A stretch of 64,000 nucleotides of DNA from Thermodesulfobium acidiphilum (GTDB taxonomy: Bacteria > Thermodesulfobiota > Thermodesulfobiia > Thermodesulfobiales > Thermodesulfobiaceae): NCBI RefSeq assembly GCF_003057965.1, contig NZ_CP020921.1, positions 1,685,001 to 1,749,000 of the forward strand, in the 5' to 3' direction. The notes under the pieces are model-generated. The model worked only from the letters and a program-made list of their open reading frames with translations, ran no database searches and was not told where the DNA came from. Below, piece by piece: positions 55,127 through 63,108 of the stretch; position 1 is the first letter of the stretch, and the number at the start of each line of letters is the position of its first letter. Made by a program: the position numbers and the translations under genes.

Positions 55127-56815
55127 CTACGGGGCAGCTTTTAACGATAATAGTTCCTGAAGCATTTGATCTGATGTAGTTATAACTCTTGCGTTTGCCT
55201 CATAACCTCTTTCGGTAGTAATCAAATTCGTAAACTGCTGAGAAAGGTCTACATTGGACATCTCAAGGGCGCTTGGAATAATTGTTCCAATACCACCAGA
55301 ACCAGCAGCACCAATTTGTGCAGTTCCAGAATTCGAAGAAGTGCTATATATGTTTGATCCGTTACTGGTTAAGCCTGATGGATTTGGGAAATTGGCAAGT
55401 GCAATCTGACCTATAGCATTTGTAAGGCCATTAGAATAAGTACCGGTAATAACACCTGACTGATCTATTGAATAGCTCTGTAAAGAACCAGAAGAATAAC
55501 CATCTTGACTGGCAAAGTTCAGACTGGAAGAGCCTCCATATTGTGTCATGCCAAAAAAGTTAATTGTGGGAGTCCATGGAGTAGATGCACCAGTAGATGG
55601 ATTTATTAAAAGTGTTGCTGTAGAGCTAGAAGGAGTTGGATAAGTAGTCGTAACATTTGAAAGCGAACCATTAGAGTTAAAAGTTAAGGTTCCATAACCA
55701 GAAGTAGCATAAACATTTGACACAGGAGTAGTACCTACATCAGTAGGTACATAAGAAAAACCATTAAGCCCTGTAGCAGCACCTGTAGAACCATCATTTT
55801 CAGTAATTTGGAGCCAGTTAGTGCCATAAGTTCCTGTTGGATCCACCAGTTTTGACTGCAGGTTAACACTTCCAGGTGTTGTAGTGCTATTGCTTGCTAC
55901 AAAATAGTTCTTTAGTATTTGATCGTTATTTATAGCGTTTATAACCTTTTGTTCTATAGTGGAAGGGCTATCACCATTTTGAACCGTAATAGTTAAGTTG
56001 TATGGTACATTGTCGCCAACAATACTCTGAATTGCATAACCATTAAAAGAAAGAGTTATGTTGCCAGTTTGAGTAGCCCCTATGGGAGCAGAAGAAGCAG
56101 TCTTACTGGGAACATTAGCCGATGGAAGTGTCGTTAGAGTTCTCCACTTCCACGTGTTTTGAGCTCCAGTTGGAGTTATAACTGTAGTAACAGAGTGAGA
56201 TACACCAAGAGAATCATATATTGCTCCAGATGAAGTAACGGCATATGGCGTACTGGAAGTTGAAGTGTTCGCATATTGGGATGCGTCAAGATTTCCCGTC
56301 ATGGTAATGTTGTTTGACTGTTTTGCTGGCATGGATTGTCCTATAGGAATTTTTAGATCAGATACAGGACCTGAAGGATTCACTACTCCACTAGAGTCAG
56401 CTTGCCAGCCTTGAACTTTGAGACCTGCGCTGTTTACGAGATTTCCGTTTGCATCTACATTAAATGAGCCGTCTCTAGTATAGAAATTTTGAGAGCCGTT
56501 ATTCACAATAAAAAAGCCGTTACCCTGTATAGCAAGATCAGTATTTACTCCAGTATTTTCAGTAGAGGAGCTGGTAAAAGGGGTAGAAATAGCAGCAATT
56601 TGAGTGCCCAAACCAATTTGCATTGGGTTAATCCCCCCCAAACCGTTTTGAGGAGCTGAAGCCCCGCTCAAAGTTTGAGAAAGCATCTGAGAAAAAGTAA
56701 CTGTACTTGCCTTAAAACCAATCGTATTAACGTTTGCAATGTTGTTGCCTATAACGTCCATAGCCGTCTGGTTATTTTGTAAACCACTAACAGCAGAAGA
56801 CATAGCTCTTAACAT
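55127..56815 (-). CDS. flgE: Flagellar hook protein FlgE
   Basis: FlgE polymerises into the hook. The 562 residues keep the conserved ends (MDVIGNNIANVNTIGFK at about 19-35; NVDLSQQFTNLITTERGYEANA near 525-546) around a large variable, Thr/Ser/Asn-rich middle. The TDLAIQGNGFFIVN motif is near 90-103. AAGGAGG precedes the ATG. It lies in the order flgD, flagellar operon protein, flgE, as in related bacteria. Confidence 0.94.
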   Translation of the reverse strand: MLRAMSSAVSGLQNNQTAMDVIGNNIANVNTIGFKASTVTFSQMLSQTLSGASAPQNGLGGINPMQIGLGTQIAAISTPFTSSSTENTGVNTDLAIQGNGFFIVNNGSQNFYTRDGSFNVDANGNLVNSAGLKVQGWQADSSGVVNPSGPVSDLKIPIGQSMPAKQSNNITMTGNLDASQYANTSTSSTPYAVTSSGAIYDSLGVSHSVTTVITPTGAQNTWKWRTLTTLPSANVPSKTASSAPIGATQTGNITLSFNGYAIQSIVGDNVPYNLTITVQNGDSPSTIEQKVINAINNDQILKNYFVASNSTTTPGSVNLQSKLVDPTGTYGTNWLQITENDGSTGAATGLNGFSYVPTDVGTTPVSNVYATSGYGTLTFNSNGSLSNVTTTYPTPSSSTATLLINPSTGASTPWTPTINFFGMTQYGGSSSLNFASQDGYSSGSLQSYSIDQSGVITGTYSNGLTNAIGQIALANFPNPSGLTSNGSNIYSTSSNSGTAQIGAAGSGGIGTIIPSALEMSNVDLSQQFTNLITTERGYEANARVITTSDQMLQELLSLKAAP

Positions 56816-56868
56816 ATTTTACCCTCCTTAAATTTTTCGAGGGCCTCCGACATGCGGTCCAGCCCATT

Positions 56869-57222
56869 TTATAATATTATTGCACTATCAATATTTGTAA
56901 AAACATTATCCTTTAAGTTCTCTTGACTTACAGCAGTTATAATCGTTTTGCTTTTTGGATTGACTACAAAAGCCTTGTTGTCCATAAGCACAAGAGATTC
57001 TTTTGAACCCTTTTTTGCAAGCCTTTCCATAGCATAGTTCATTCTTGAAATATCTTGAGAGCTAAGGCTTATACCCCTTGATTCAAGGCGCTTTGAGGCA
57101 TGATTGGTAAAGTTTATACTGCTAATTTCGTTATTTAATATCTCAGCAAAACTTGAATCTGACTGAAGTTTTGTAAAACTCTTATTTGAAATGCCTTGTC
57201 CTTGAATTTTGTCTATCTTCAT
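56869..57222 (-). CDS. Flagellar operon protein (TIGR02530 type)
   Basis: This 117-residue protein has the FTNHASKRLESRGISLS stretch (about 38-54) and a LVLMDNKAFVVNPKSKTIITA stretch (shown in two parts: LVLMDNKAFVVNP and KSKTIITA). These mark a family always found between flgD and flgE; some members resemble a FliK-like or hook assembly factor. Its role is not established. It overlaps the flgD stop (ATGA). Confidence 0.85.
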   Translation of the reverse strand: MKIDKIQGQGISNKSFTKLQSDSSFAEILNNEISSINFTNHASKRLESRGISLSSQDISRMNYAMERLAKKGSKESLVLMDNKAFVVNPKSKTIITAVSQENLKDNVFTNIDSAIIL

Positions 57223-57638
57223 AAAACGCTTACTATGTTAGAAAGATTTATAGTAGAACCGTTATCTAAAACTAAAGATGGATTGTTATTACTTATAGTT
57301 ACCTGAGTAACTGTAGCGCTTTGTGTGCTGTTGTCAGCAGCTGTATATTGAATTTTTTTACCTATTAAGCTAGTAGCATATAGGTTATTTATGTTTACCA
57401 CAGATTCTTGAACAGCATTACTCATGTTTGTCATCTGTTGTGTGGTAGTAAGAGCTGATAACTCATTCATAAATTCACTTGTACTCATAGCATTAAGTGG
57501 ATCTTGATTTTTTAGTTGAGCAATCAAAAGAGTCAAAAAAGCATTGGTGTTTGCCAGGCTATTAGCGCTTGAACTTGAACTAGAATTAGAACTTGTACTG
57601 ACATTATTACTCGTCGAACCAACGCTTGAAACTGACAT
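57219..57638 (-). CDS. flgD: Flagellar hook assembly protein FlgD
   Basis: FlgD is the scaffold cap for hook growth. The N-terminal Ser-rich stretch leads to the conserved FLTLLIAQLKNQDPLNAM (about 35-52) and EFMNELSALTTTQQM. At 139 residues it is a short FlgD that ends after the ATVTQV region and lacks the larger C-terminal domains. AAGGAGG precedes the ATG. Confidence 0.92.
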   Translation of the reverse strand: MSVSSVGSTSNNVSTSSNSSSSSSANSLANTNAFLTLLIAQLKNQDPLNAMSTSEFMNELSALTTTQQMTNMSNAVQESVVNINNLYATSLIGKKIQYTAADNSTQSATVTQVTISNNNPSLVLDNGSTINLSNIVSVL

Positions 57639-57656
57639 TTCAATACCTCCTTTTTC

Positions 57657-59306
57657 TTATACTCTTATATCAACACCGTCTTTAAGACTTTGAATACCCG
57701 TTATAAGTGCAGTATCTAAAGAAACGTTATTATTATTATTTAAAGGATAAATTACATGACTGAAATTCTGGTTAAACCCCTGGTCCTTCTGGTCGGAATT
57801 TATATAGACATTTACATTATTTGGCGCAAAGCCATTTGATTGTAAAATCTGTCTAAAATCTTGCATATTCGATAAAATAGCGTGTTTTGCAAGATCGTCT
57901 ACAACAAAAAAGGTCATGTTTACGGAATTTGTAGCCCTATCAAGTGATACGTTTAGCTTTACTTTACCCAGATCTGGTGGTTCTAGTAAAAATTCTATGT
58001 CTTTTGGAGAATTAAATCTCAAATCCTGCATCATGTTCTGGATCTTTTGATATGCGTCCAGTGAAATGGAATGATACGACATGCTCTGGTTTGGCGTTAC
58101 AATATTATTGATTATTGACAATTGGGGACCTAGCAAATTTGAAGAGATAGCTTCATTGGCATCTGTTAATTTGTTTTCAGATGAGTTAGACAAAGAATTT
58201 GCCTGATTAAAACCAGAGGCTATTTGCCCAGAGAGAAGGTTAGCAACCGTAATTTGAGAGTTCACAGAAGAAGGGATACTTAGGTTACTGAGTATCTGAG
58301 AAGTTATAGTGTTTGAGATATTTTGTGCTACAGACTGATTCTGATAATTAAAAGCTTGTTGATTTAAGTTCTGAGAAGATGTTAGAGTTCCTGTAATAGA
58401 GCTTGATAAATTTGGTTGATTTATAAAGACTTGAGAATTTAATGCTAACTGTGAAGTACTAAATGATTTGTCAGAAATAGTCTGCAAATTTTGTGAAAGA
58501 TTTGACAAAGTATTTAAAGAACTAGAGTTTATTAAAGTAGTATCATTTTCTCCAGAATTATCCTGAGAAATATTTGTAGAGCTTTGCAAAGCCTGAATAG
58601 AGTTTAAATTAAAAGGAGTGCTATTCTGAGCTAACTGACTAGAAGGGGTTAAATTAGCAGTTTGAATAAGTGTGCTTTGAGACGTTGATTGTGCTTGAGG
58701 AACAGTTAATTGAGATTCTAATAAGAAGGGGCTTTGAGTATTTGTTTGTATAGTACTTAATACATTAGAGTTATTCTGAATATTGATTGCACCGTTACTT
58801 GCTTGAGAACTTAAGACAGGAGAAGAATTTAAAATATCAGCTAACTGTAGAGGAATTATTTGAGCATCTTGCAATGGCCCCAAGATTTGGATATCTGGTT
58901 GAGTTAGAGTAGGGTTGCTTTTGTTAGTTTGATCTTTTAAAGCACTTTGAGCGCTATTTTGATCCTGAGACAAATTTAAACCCAAAACAACAGGGATTTG
59001 ACCTGACAAATTTATAACAGGCATCTGATTTGGCATCTGAATAAGTACCAAAGAAGATTGTATTTGGCCAGAAACGCTTTGATCGCTACTTTCACTTCCT
59101 GGTTGTAATTGAGATTTTGGATTAGTAGTTTGGATATTAATTTGTGAGCTTTGGGCTGTATTGACTTCGTTTTGGGCAAATTCGCTAACAAGTTGTTCTA
59201 AAATTGAAGAAAAAACCTCATCTTGCGAGATAGATGATTGATTCGGATTCGGCACAGAATTGCCCGACTGCAATATAGGTAGATTTGCCAAAGGCGAAGA
59301 GTTCAA
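57657..59306 (-). CDS. fliK: Flagellar hook-length control protein FliK
   Basis: FliK measures hook length and switches export specificity. Most of the 549 residues are low-complexity, rich in Ser, Gln, Asn and Leu, as expected of the ruler part. The conserved C-terminal domain reads LRFNSPKDIEFLLEPPDLGK and LNVSLDRATNSVNMTFFV (about 430-470). The start is TTG with AAAGGAGG upstream. It is the first flagellar gene of this operon. Confidence 0.88.
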   Translation of the reverse strand: MNSSPLANLPILQSGNSVPNPNQSSISQDEVFSSILEQLVSEFAQNEVNTAQSSQINIQTTNPKSQLQPGSESSDQSVSGQIQSSLVLIQMPNQMPVINLSGQIPVVLGLNLSQDQNSAQSALKDQTNKSNPTLTQPDIQILGPLQDAQIIPLQLADILNSSPVLSSQASNGAINIQNNSNVLSTIQTNTQSPFLLESQLTVPQAQSTSQSTLIQTANLTPSSQLAQNSTPFNLNSIQALQSSTNISQDNSGENDTTLINSSSLNTLSNLSQNLQTISDKSFSTSQLALNSQVFINQPNLSSSITGTLTSSQNLNQQAFNYQNQSVAQNISNTITSQILSNLSIPSSVNSQITVANLLSGQIASGFNQANSLSNSSENKLTDANEAISSNLLGPQLSIINNIVTPNQSMSYHSISLDAYQKIQNMMQDLRFNSPKDIEFLLEPPDLGKVKLNVSLDRATNSVNMTFFVVDDLAKHAILSNMQDFRQILQSNGFAPNNVNVYINSDQKDQGFNQNFSHVIYPLNNNNNVSLDTALITGIQSLKDGVDIRV

Positions 59307-59372
59307 ACTTTCACCTCCTTTCTATCTTCAAAATTATATATTTCCTTATTAGAAAATATCTTCTCTTATGAT

Positions 59373-59400
59373 TTATCGACAAAAATACTAATTTTATTTA
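59373..59400 (-). promoter_or_regulatory. Candidate sigma-28 (FliA) promoter of the flagellar operon
   Basis: On the minus strand TAAA (59397-59400) is followed after 16 bases by GTCGATAA (59373-59380), one mismatch from the sigma-28 -10 consensus GCCGATAA; the usual gap is 15. It lies between gmhA and fliK, about 67 bases upstream of the fliK start. Confidence 0.4.
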
Positions 59401-59423
59401 AAAAGGGGTAGAAATCTAAAAGG

Positions 59424-60014
59424 TCAGGCAGATTTTGAGGTAAGGATCTTTTCAACCATGTCACAGATTATGTGCTCAATCATAATATGACATTCCTGTA
59501 TTCTTGGAACGTTTTTTGACGGAACGCTTATACAGATATCAGATAGTTTTTCCATTTCATTTCCAGCCATACCTGTAAGCGAGATTGTGCTTATATGATA
59601 AAGTTGAGCAATTCTTAGCGCCTTTATTAAATTTTTAGAATTCCCACTTGTCGAAATGGCAAAAAAGACGTCACCCATTTCACCTAGCGCTTCAATCTGT
59701 CTTGCAAAAATGCTTTCATATCCAAAATCATTTGAAATAGCTGTAATAATTGAAGTATCAGTAGTAAGGGCTATAGCTTTTAGAGCTTTCCTTTCCAACA
59801 AAAATCTACCAACAAACTCTGCTGCAATGTGCTGTGAATCAGCAGCACTACCACCATTTCCCGCAATCAAAAGTTTTTTCCCAGACCTTAGCGCTGCAGA
59901 TATAACTTTAACGCTCATTTTAACAGTTTCTAAAAATCTATCATCAGAAAGCAACTTATCTTTTAACTCCAGGGCTTCAGATATTGCTTTTCTGATTTCA
60001 TCCTCTACAATCAT
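59424..60014 (-). CDS. gmhA: Phosphoheptose isomerase (GmhA-like SIS protein)
   Basis: GmhA converts sedoheptulose-7-phosphate to the heptose-7-phosphate precursor of LPS core or other heptose glycans. The SIS domain has GNGGSAADSQHIAAEFVGRF near 52-71, AISNDFGYESIFARQ near 91 and GDVFFAISTSGNS near 116. The metal-site residues appear in the C-terminal QECHIMIEHIICDMVE. The length is 196 residues. It overlaps the glycosyltransferase stop by four bases. No gmhB or hldE is in the window. Confidence 0.9.
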   Translation of the reverse strand: MIVEDEIRKAISEALELKDKLLSDDRFLETVKMSVKVISAALRSGKKLLIAGNGGSAADSQHIAAEFVGRFLLERKALKAIALTTDTSIITAISNDFGYESIFARQIEALGEMGDVFFAISTSGNSKNLIKALRIAQLYHISTISLTGMAGNEMEKLSDICISVPSKNVPRIQECHIMIEHIICDMVEKILTSKSA

Positions 60015-62398
60015 TTACTTTTCCTTTCAAAAAAGTTGAGCATCTCTTTAGAAAAATTTTGGATAGAAAACTTTTCCATGACAAAAGCTCTTGCCCTTTC
60101 TCCAAGTTCTCTGGCAAAATCTCTATCTTTAGCCAATTTCAACATTGCACTATACAATTCATCTTCATCAGGGAGAGCCCACTCCCAATCTGGATTATAT
60201 CCCGAGCTATTTTGACCTATTTTTTCGAACTTATAATTTAAAAGTATAGAATTGTCTTTATTCATAAACTCAAGGTTACCACCGTATGCTGTAGCAATAA
60301 CTGGTTTTCCAAGCCACATAGCTTCTATTAGAGGAAGGGCCATGCCTTCACAACTGTGCGGAGAAACGTATGCATCTGCAGCATTTAATATAGTAATATA
60401 TCCATCTCTGTTCGTAGTCTCATCCACAAATACAACGTTGTCAGTAATACCCAATTCTTTAATGTATTTTGCGAGTTTTACTTGATTTTCAGAATATTTT
60501 GCAGCCTGAAAGGTCTTAAATATTAAATATACATCGCTATATTCTCTTACAACCCTCGAAAGAGCCCTTAAAAGCAAAAACGGTCTTTTTCTGTCAAAAT
60601 CTCTGAAAAAGTCCAGTATAAACATAAAAACAAAAGAGTCATAAAAACCAAAGGTTGCTCGAAGATTCTTTCTGTGTTGTAATATTCTCCAATCGTAAGT
60701 GAATGGATACAAAAACTTATATACCTTTTTCCCTCCCGCTTTAATTAAAGCGCTTTTTACAAAATCTGAATAACACATAACTTCATCTACCAAAGAAAAG
60801 GCCTTAGGGTCATCAAAATACCTATCAAATTCCCAGTTCCAGATTGCAGATGTTCTGCCTTTGAAAATATTGCTTGATATATCTTTAAGATAAGCCAAAT
60901 CTTCTGAATTAATAAAAAATATTGTGTTATTAAATGATAGATTATTAACGTTAAAACAAGCAATATTTTTAATTTCCTCTTCAGAAACTCTCAAATTTGA
61001 TGTAACGGGCAAAAAGAAAAGCGAACACGGAATACCCAGTGAAGATGCCTTTCTAAAAAAGGATCTTGCTTGAACCCCAAGCCCAATCTTCGATTCAAAA
61101 AACCCAACGATGTTTATTCCAAAAGGGCTATGCTCAATACGAGATGTATCAGTAAGGTTGTAATTAACCCTTAAGATATCCTTCAATGTTACAGTACTTA
61201 TTATGCCAGTCATAGAAAAAGTCAAGCGTAAATCCAGTCTTGACTCAATCACACATCTTGCAAACCTACTTATAGAGCTGTATTTTGTGTGCAGAAAAGA
61301 AAGTATTGCCCTTACATTTTCTCTGTCAGGTAAATATGGATTCCTAAATCTCTTAAATATTTCTTCTGAATATCTTCTTCTTACTTCAAGAGGTATCCTA
61401 ATTCTTGTTAATGGAAGGTACTCAAAATAATATGGTAATTCCTCAAATTTTCTTTTATTTTGGAAAAAACTTTTGTTATAGTACTCGTTTACTAACTTTA
61501 TATACGATTTATTTATTGATCCAAAAAAGCTTACGTGATCGAATAGAAATAAATCATCCAGATAAAACCCACTAAATTCAAAAAGTGATATCTTCTTGAG
61601 AAGATTTTTTCTATTTACAAAATAATTAGATTCTTTAAATATGATATCTTCTTTTTTAACATTATAAAAGGTCAGAGTATACTGCAAATCATCTAATTCA
61701 AGATATTTTAGCTTTGATATCTCTTTCCTGTGAAAATAGGAGATATTAGCTTCAGTATTTTTTAAAGCAAATATCGATTCTTTGAAACGAATTACATCAT
61801 AATCATCCAAAAGATCGTATAAGCCCTTTACATCAGAAAGGCAGAAGATATTTTTCGATAAGTACAAACTTTTTTTAAATCCAACATAAGCAAAATATTC
61901 AAAAACATATGACAAAATCCAGTTTTTCGACTCATCCTTAGTAGATGTCCAAAGAACTTTATGCATATCCCTACATGAAATTTCTGACAAAAGTTCACAC
62001 AAAAAGAAAAATTTAATACCTCTAGATACCAATTCGTTAAAGAGTCTAAATTCTCTAATATCCTTTAAAAGGTCTACAACTACAACTACAAATTCAATGT
62101 CTGGATTGTTTTTTAGAAAACTATCCCTTAAATTTAGGGCATAGTGCATTTCGTCTTTGTTAATTATAGTAAACGCAACATCTTTGTGTTGAACAGGAAT
62201 CTTGGGAGAATAGTCAAAATTTATCTTAACGACTCTTAGATCTTCCCATAAATCCTTTGCTTTAAAAATCTCATATTTTATCTTTTCTAATCCCTTGCTT
62301 AACGAAGAAGCAAACCCCTTTTTCTGATAATTTTTTAAGGACTTTCTAAACGAAATATATCTTGAGAGCGAACTTTTAAATAACGTGTTTTTAAACAT
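60011..62398 (-). CDS. Two-domain glycosyltransferase, C-terminal GT4 type
   Basis: The C-terminal part (about 430-790) is a GT-B glycosyltransferase of family 4. It has the nucleotide-sugar motif with Glu684 and Glu692 (SCEGMALPLIEAM), IFKTFQAAKYSEN and NVVFVDETTNRDGYITILNAADAYVSP (shown in part: NAADAYVSPH). The N-terminal part (about 45-300) resembles a GT-A-like domain (VAFTIINKDEMHYALNLRDS, then FVVVVVDLL), so this is a probable fusion of two transferases. It contains no membrane segment. With gmhA it could build a heptose-containing glycan for LPS or for flagellin. The ATG comes one base after the stop of the upstream selenoprotein gene and has no strong ribosome site. Confidence 0.8.
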   Translation of the reverse strand: MFKNTLFKSSLSRYISFRKSLKNYQKKGFASSLSKGLEKIKYEIFKAKDLWEDLRVVKINFDYSPKIPVQHKDVAFTIINKDEMHYALNLRDSFLKNNPDIEFVVVVVDLLKDIREFRLFNELVSRGIKFFFLCELLSEISCRDMHKVLWTSTKDESKNWILSYVFEYFAYVGFKKSLYLSKNIFCLSDVKGLYDLLDDYDVIRFKESIFALKNTEANISYFHRKEISKLKYLELDDLQYTLTFYNVKKEDIIFKESNYFVNRKNLLKKISLFEFSGFYLDDLFLFDHVSFFGSINKSYIKLVNEYYNKSFFQNKRKFEELPYYFEYLPLTRIRIPLEVRRRYSEEIFKRFRNPYLPDRENVRAILSFLHTKYSSISRFARCVIESRLDLRLTFSMTGIISTVTLKDILRVNYNLTDTSRIEHSPFGINIVGFFESKIGLGVQARSFFRKASSLGIPCSLFFLPVTSNLRVSEEEIKNIACFNVNNLSFNNTIFFINSEDLAYLKDISSNIFKGRTSAIWNWEFDRYFDDPKAFSLVDEVMCYSDFVKSALIKAGGKKVYKFLYPFTYDWRILQHRKNLRATFGFYDSFVFMFILDFFRDFDRKRPFLLLRALSRVVREYSDVYLIFKTFQAAKYSENQVKLAKYIKELGITDNVVFVDETTNRDGYITILNAADAYVSPHSCEGMALPLIEAMWLGKPVIATAYGGNLEFMNKDNSILLNYKFEKIGQNSSGYNPDWEWALPDEDELYSAMLKLAKDRDFARELGERARAFVMEKFSIQNFSKEMLNFFERKSK

Positions 62399-62399
62399 A

Positions 62400-62675
62400 T
62401 TAAGTTACCACTATAAGTTCTTTGAAAAATAAAAATTTTTTCAAACCAATTCTTGTCTTATTTTTAAGATTTAATTCTTTAGGTATATAAATTTCTATTC
62501 CCTCCTGTTCAAAAACTTTATATGCTATTCCTTCCAAAGGCTCTCCAACTCTAACTGAAGGAGGTAAAGGGACCCTGCTTCAAGAAAAGCAAGACGAAGC
62601 ATTTATAAAAAAAATCTTTGATCCCTTTGATTTTATGTATTCTTTAGCCTCTTTATCAAATTCAAATTTAGGCAT
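62400..62675 (-). CDS. Predicted selenoprotein 2, Cys-x-x-Sec motif (in-frame TGA at codon 32)
   Basis: This is a 91-residue frame with one internal TGA at 62580-62582, read as selenocysteine. GGAGG stands five bases before the ATG. Residues 29-32 are C-F-S-U. After the TGA the frame stays open for 59 codons and holds PPSVRVGEP, IEIYIPKEL and KKFLFFKELIVV. The protein aligns with the gene just upstream: same Cys29 and Sec32, same P-S-V-R-x-G-x-P and Y-(I/V)-P-K. It has no signal peptide. It resembles small proteins I recall as a Cys/Sec-motif seleno-family with a HesB-like look; this was not verified. It overlaps the upstream gene by eight bases and ends one base before the glycosyltransferase ATG. 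Confidence 0.8.
62556..62582 (-). promoter_or_regulatory. Candidate SECIS hairpin of selenoprotein 2
   Basis: The RNA from the TGA onward can fold with TGAAG pairing to CTTCA, a C-C mismatch, then AGG pairing to CCT, around a nine-base loop starting with G. The apical loop begins six bases after the TGA, closer than in E. coli fdhF. It is a plausible bacterial SECIS but would need a model search. Confidence 0.45.
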
Positions 62676-62970
62676 TTTTACCTCCATCTAAAGCATATAT
62701 AAAAATATATTCCTTACCATAGGAACTTGTCTTTGCATCGATCACAAGATCTTTATCGTAAAAAAAATTTTTCGGCACATATACAACAACATCATCAAAA
62801 AATATACAATTATATTTATCAAATTCTTTCTTAGGTCTTCCCCATCTAACTGATGGTATTCCTGAACCAGTCCCTCAAGTGCTACACAACAAATCCCTCG
62901 ATGGCAAGACATATATTTCTTTGCCACTCTTCTCAATTAATTTAATTGCCTTTTTAGTTAAAGATATCAT
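62668..62970 (-). CDS. Predicted selenoprotein 1, Cys-x-x-Sec motif (in-frame TGA at codon 32)
   Basis: This is a 100-residue frame from ATG 62970 to TAA 62668, with a single TGA at 62875-62877. Residues 29-32 are C-S-T-U. The 68 codons after the TGA include GIPSVRWGRP, VVVYVPKNFF and a C-terminal YIFIYALDGG. Codon 32 and the Cys three residues before it match the downstream gene exactly, so this pair is not explained by a random stop or frameshift. No strong ribosome site precedes the ATG. The protein has no signal peptide and is probably a cytoplasmic thiol-selenol redox protein. A different frame here (from 62936) has no such similarity. Confidence 0.78.
62851..62877 (-). promoter_or_regulatory. 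Candidate SECIS hairpin of selenoprotein 1
   Basis: From the TGA onward TGGT pairs with ACCA around an eight-base loop (TCAGGAAT). The TGA itself can pair with TCA, with a five-base bulge between. The TGA-to-TCA span is 27 bases, the same as in the second gene. The stem is weak, so support is modest. Confidence 0.35.
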
Positions 62971-63054
62971 TATATATCATATATATTAAATCATATTAAC
63001 ATTTAAGAGTGAAGACCCAAAAGATATCATTAACACAAATTTATACACAAATTT
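62960..63054. repeat. Direct repeats between the divergent selenoprotein and TPR genes
   Basis: AAAGATATCATTA occurs at 62960-62972 and again at 63020-63032. The first copy contains the selenoprotein 1 start codon; the second opens a 14-codon frame on the minus strand (62986-63030) beginning Met-Ile-Ser like the gene itself. ACACAAATTT occurs at 63033-63042 and 63045-63054, a 12-base step. These may be regulator sites or a leader. The rest of the gap to 63108 is plain AT-rich sequence. Confidence 0.4.
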
Positions 63055-63108
63055 TAAAAAATAAGATAATATTTATAAAGTTAGTAAATAAAAATTTTTG
63101 GAGGAATT

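Noticed and set aside
62742-62936. Minus-strand 64-codon frame beginning near 62936
   Set aside because: It is a different frame of selenoprotein 1. The frame from 62970 with TGA as Sec aligns with the neighbouring gene; this one has no recognisable pattern.
62400-62970. Reading the two TGA genes as pseudogenes or sequencing errors
   Set aside because: Both TGA codons are at codon 32 with Cys at codon 29, and similarity continues after the stop. Decay of two copies would not match so well, though only a search or experiment can settle it.
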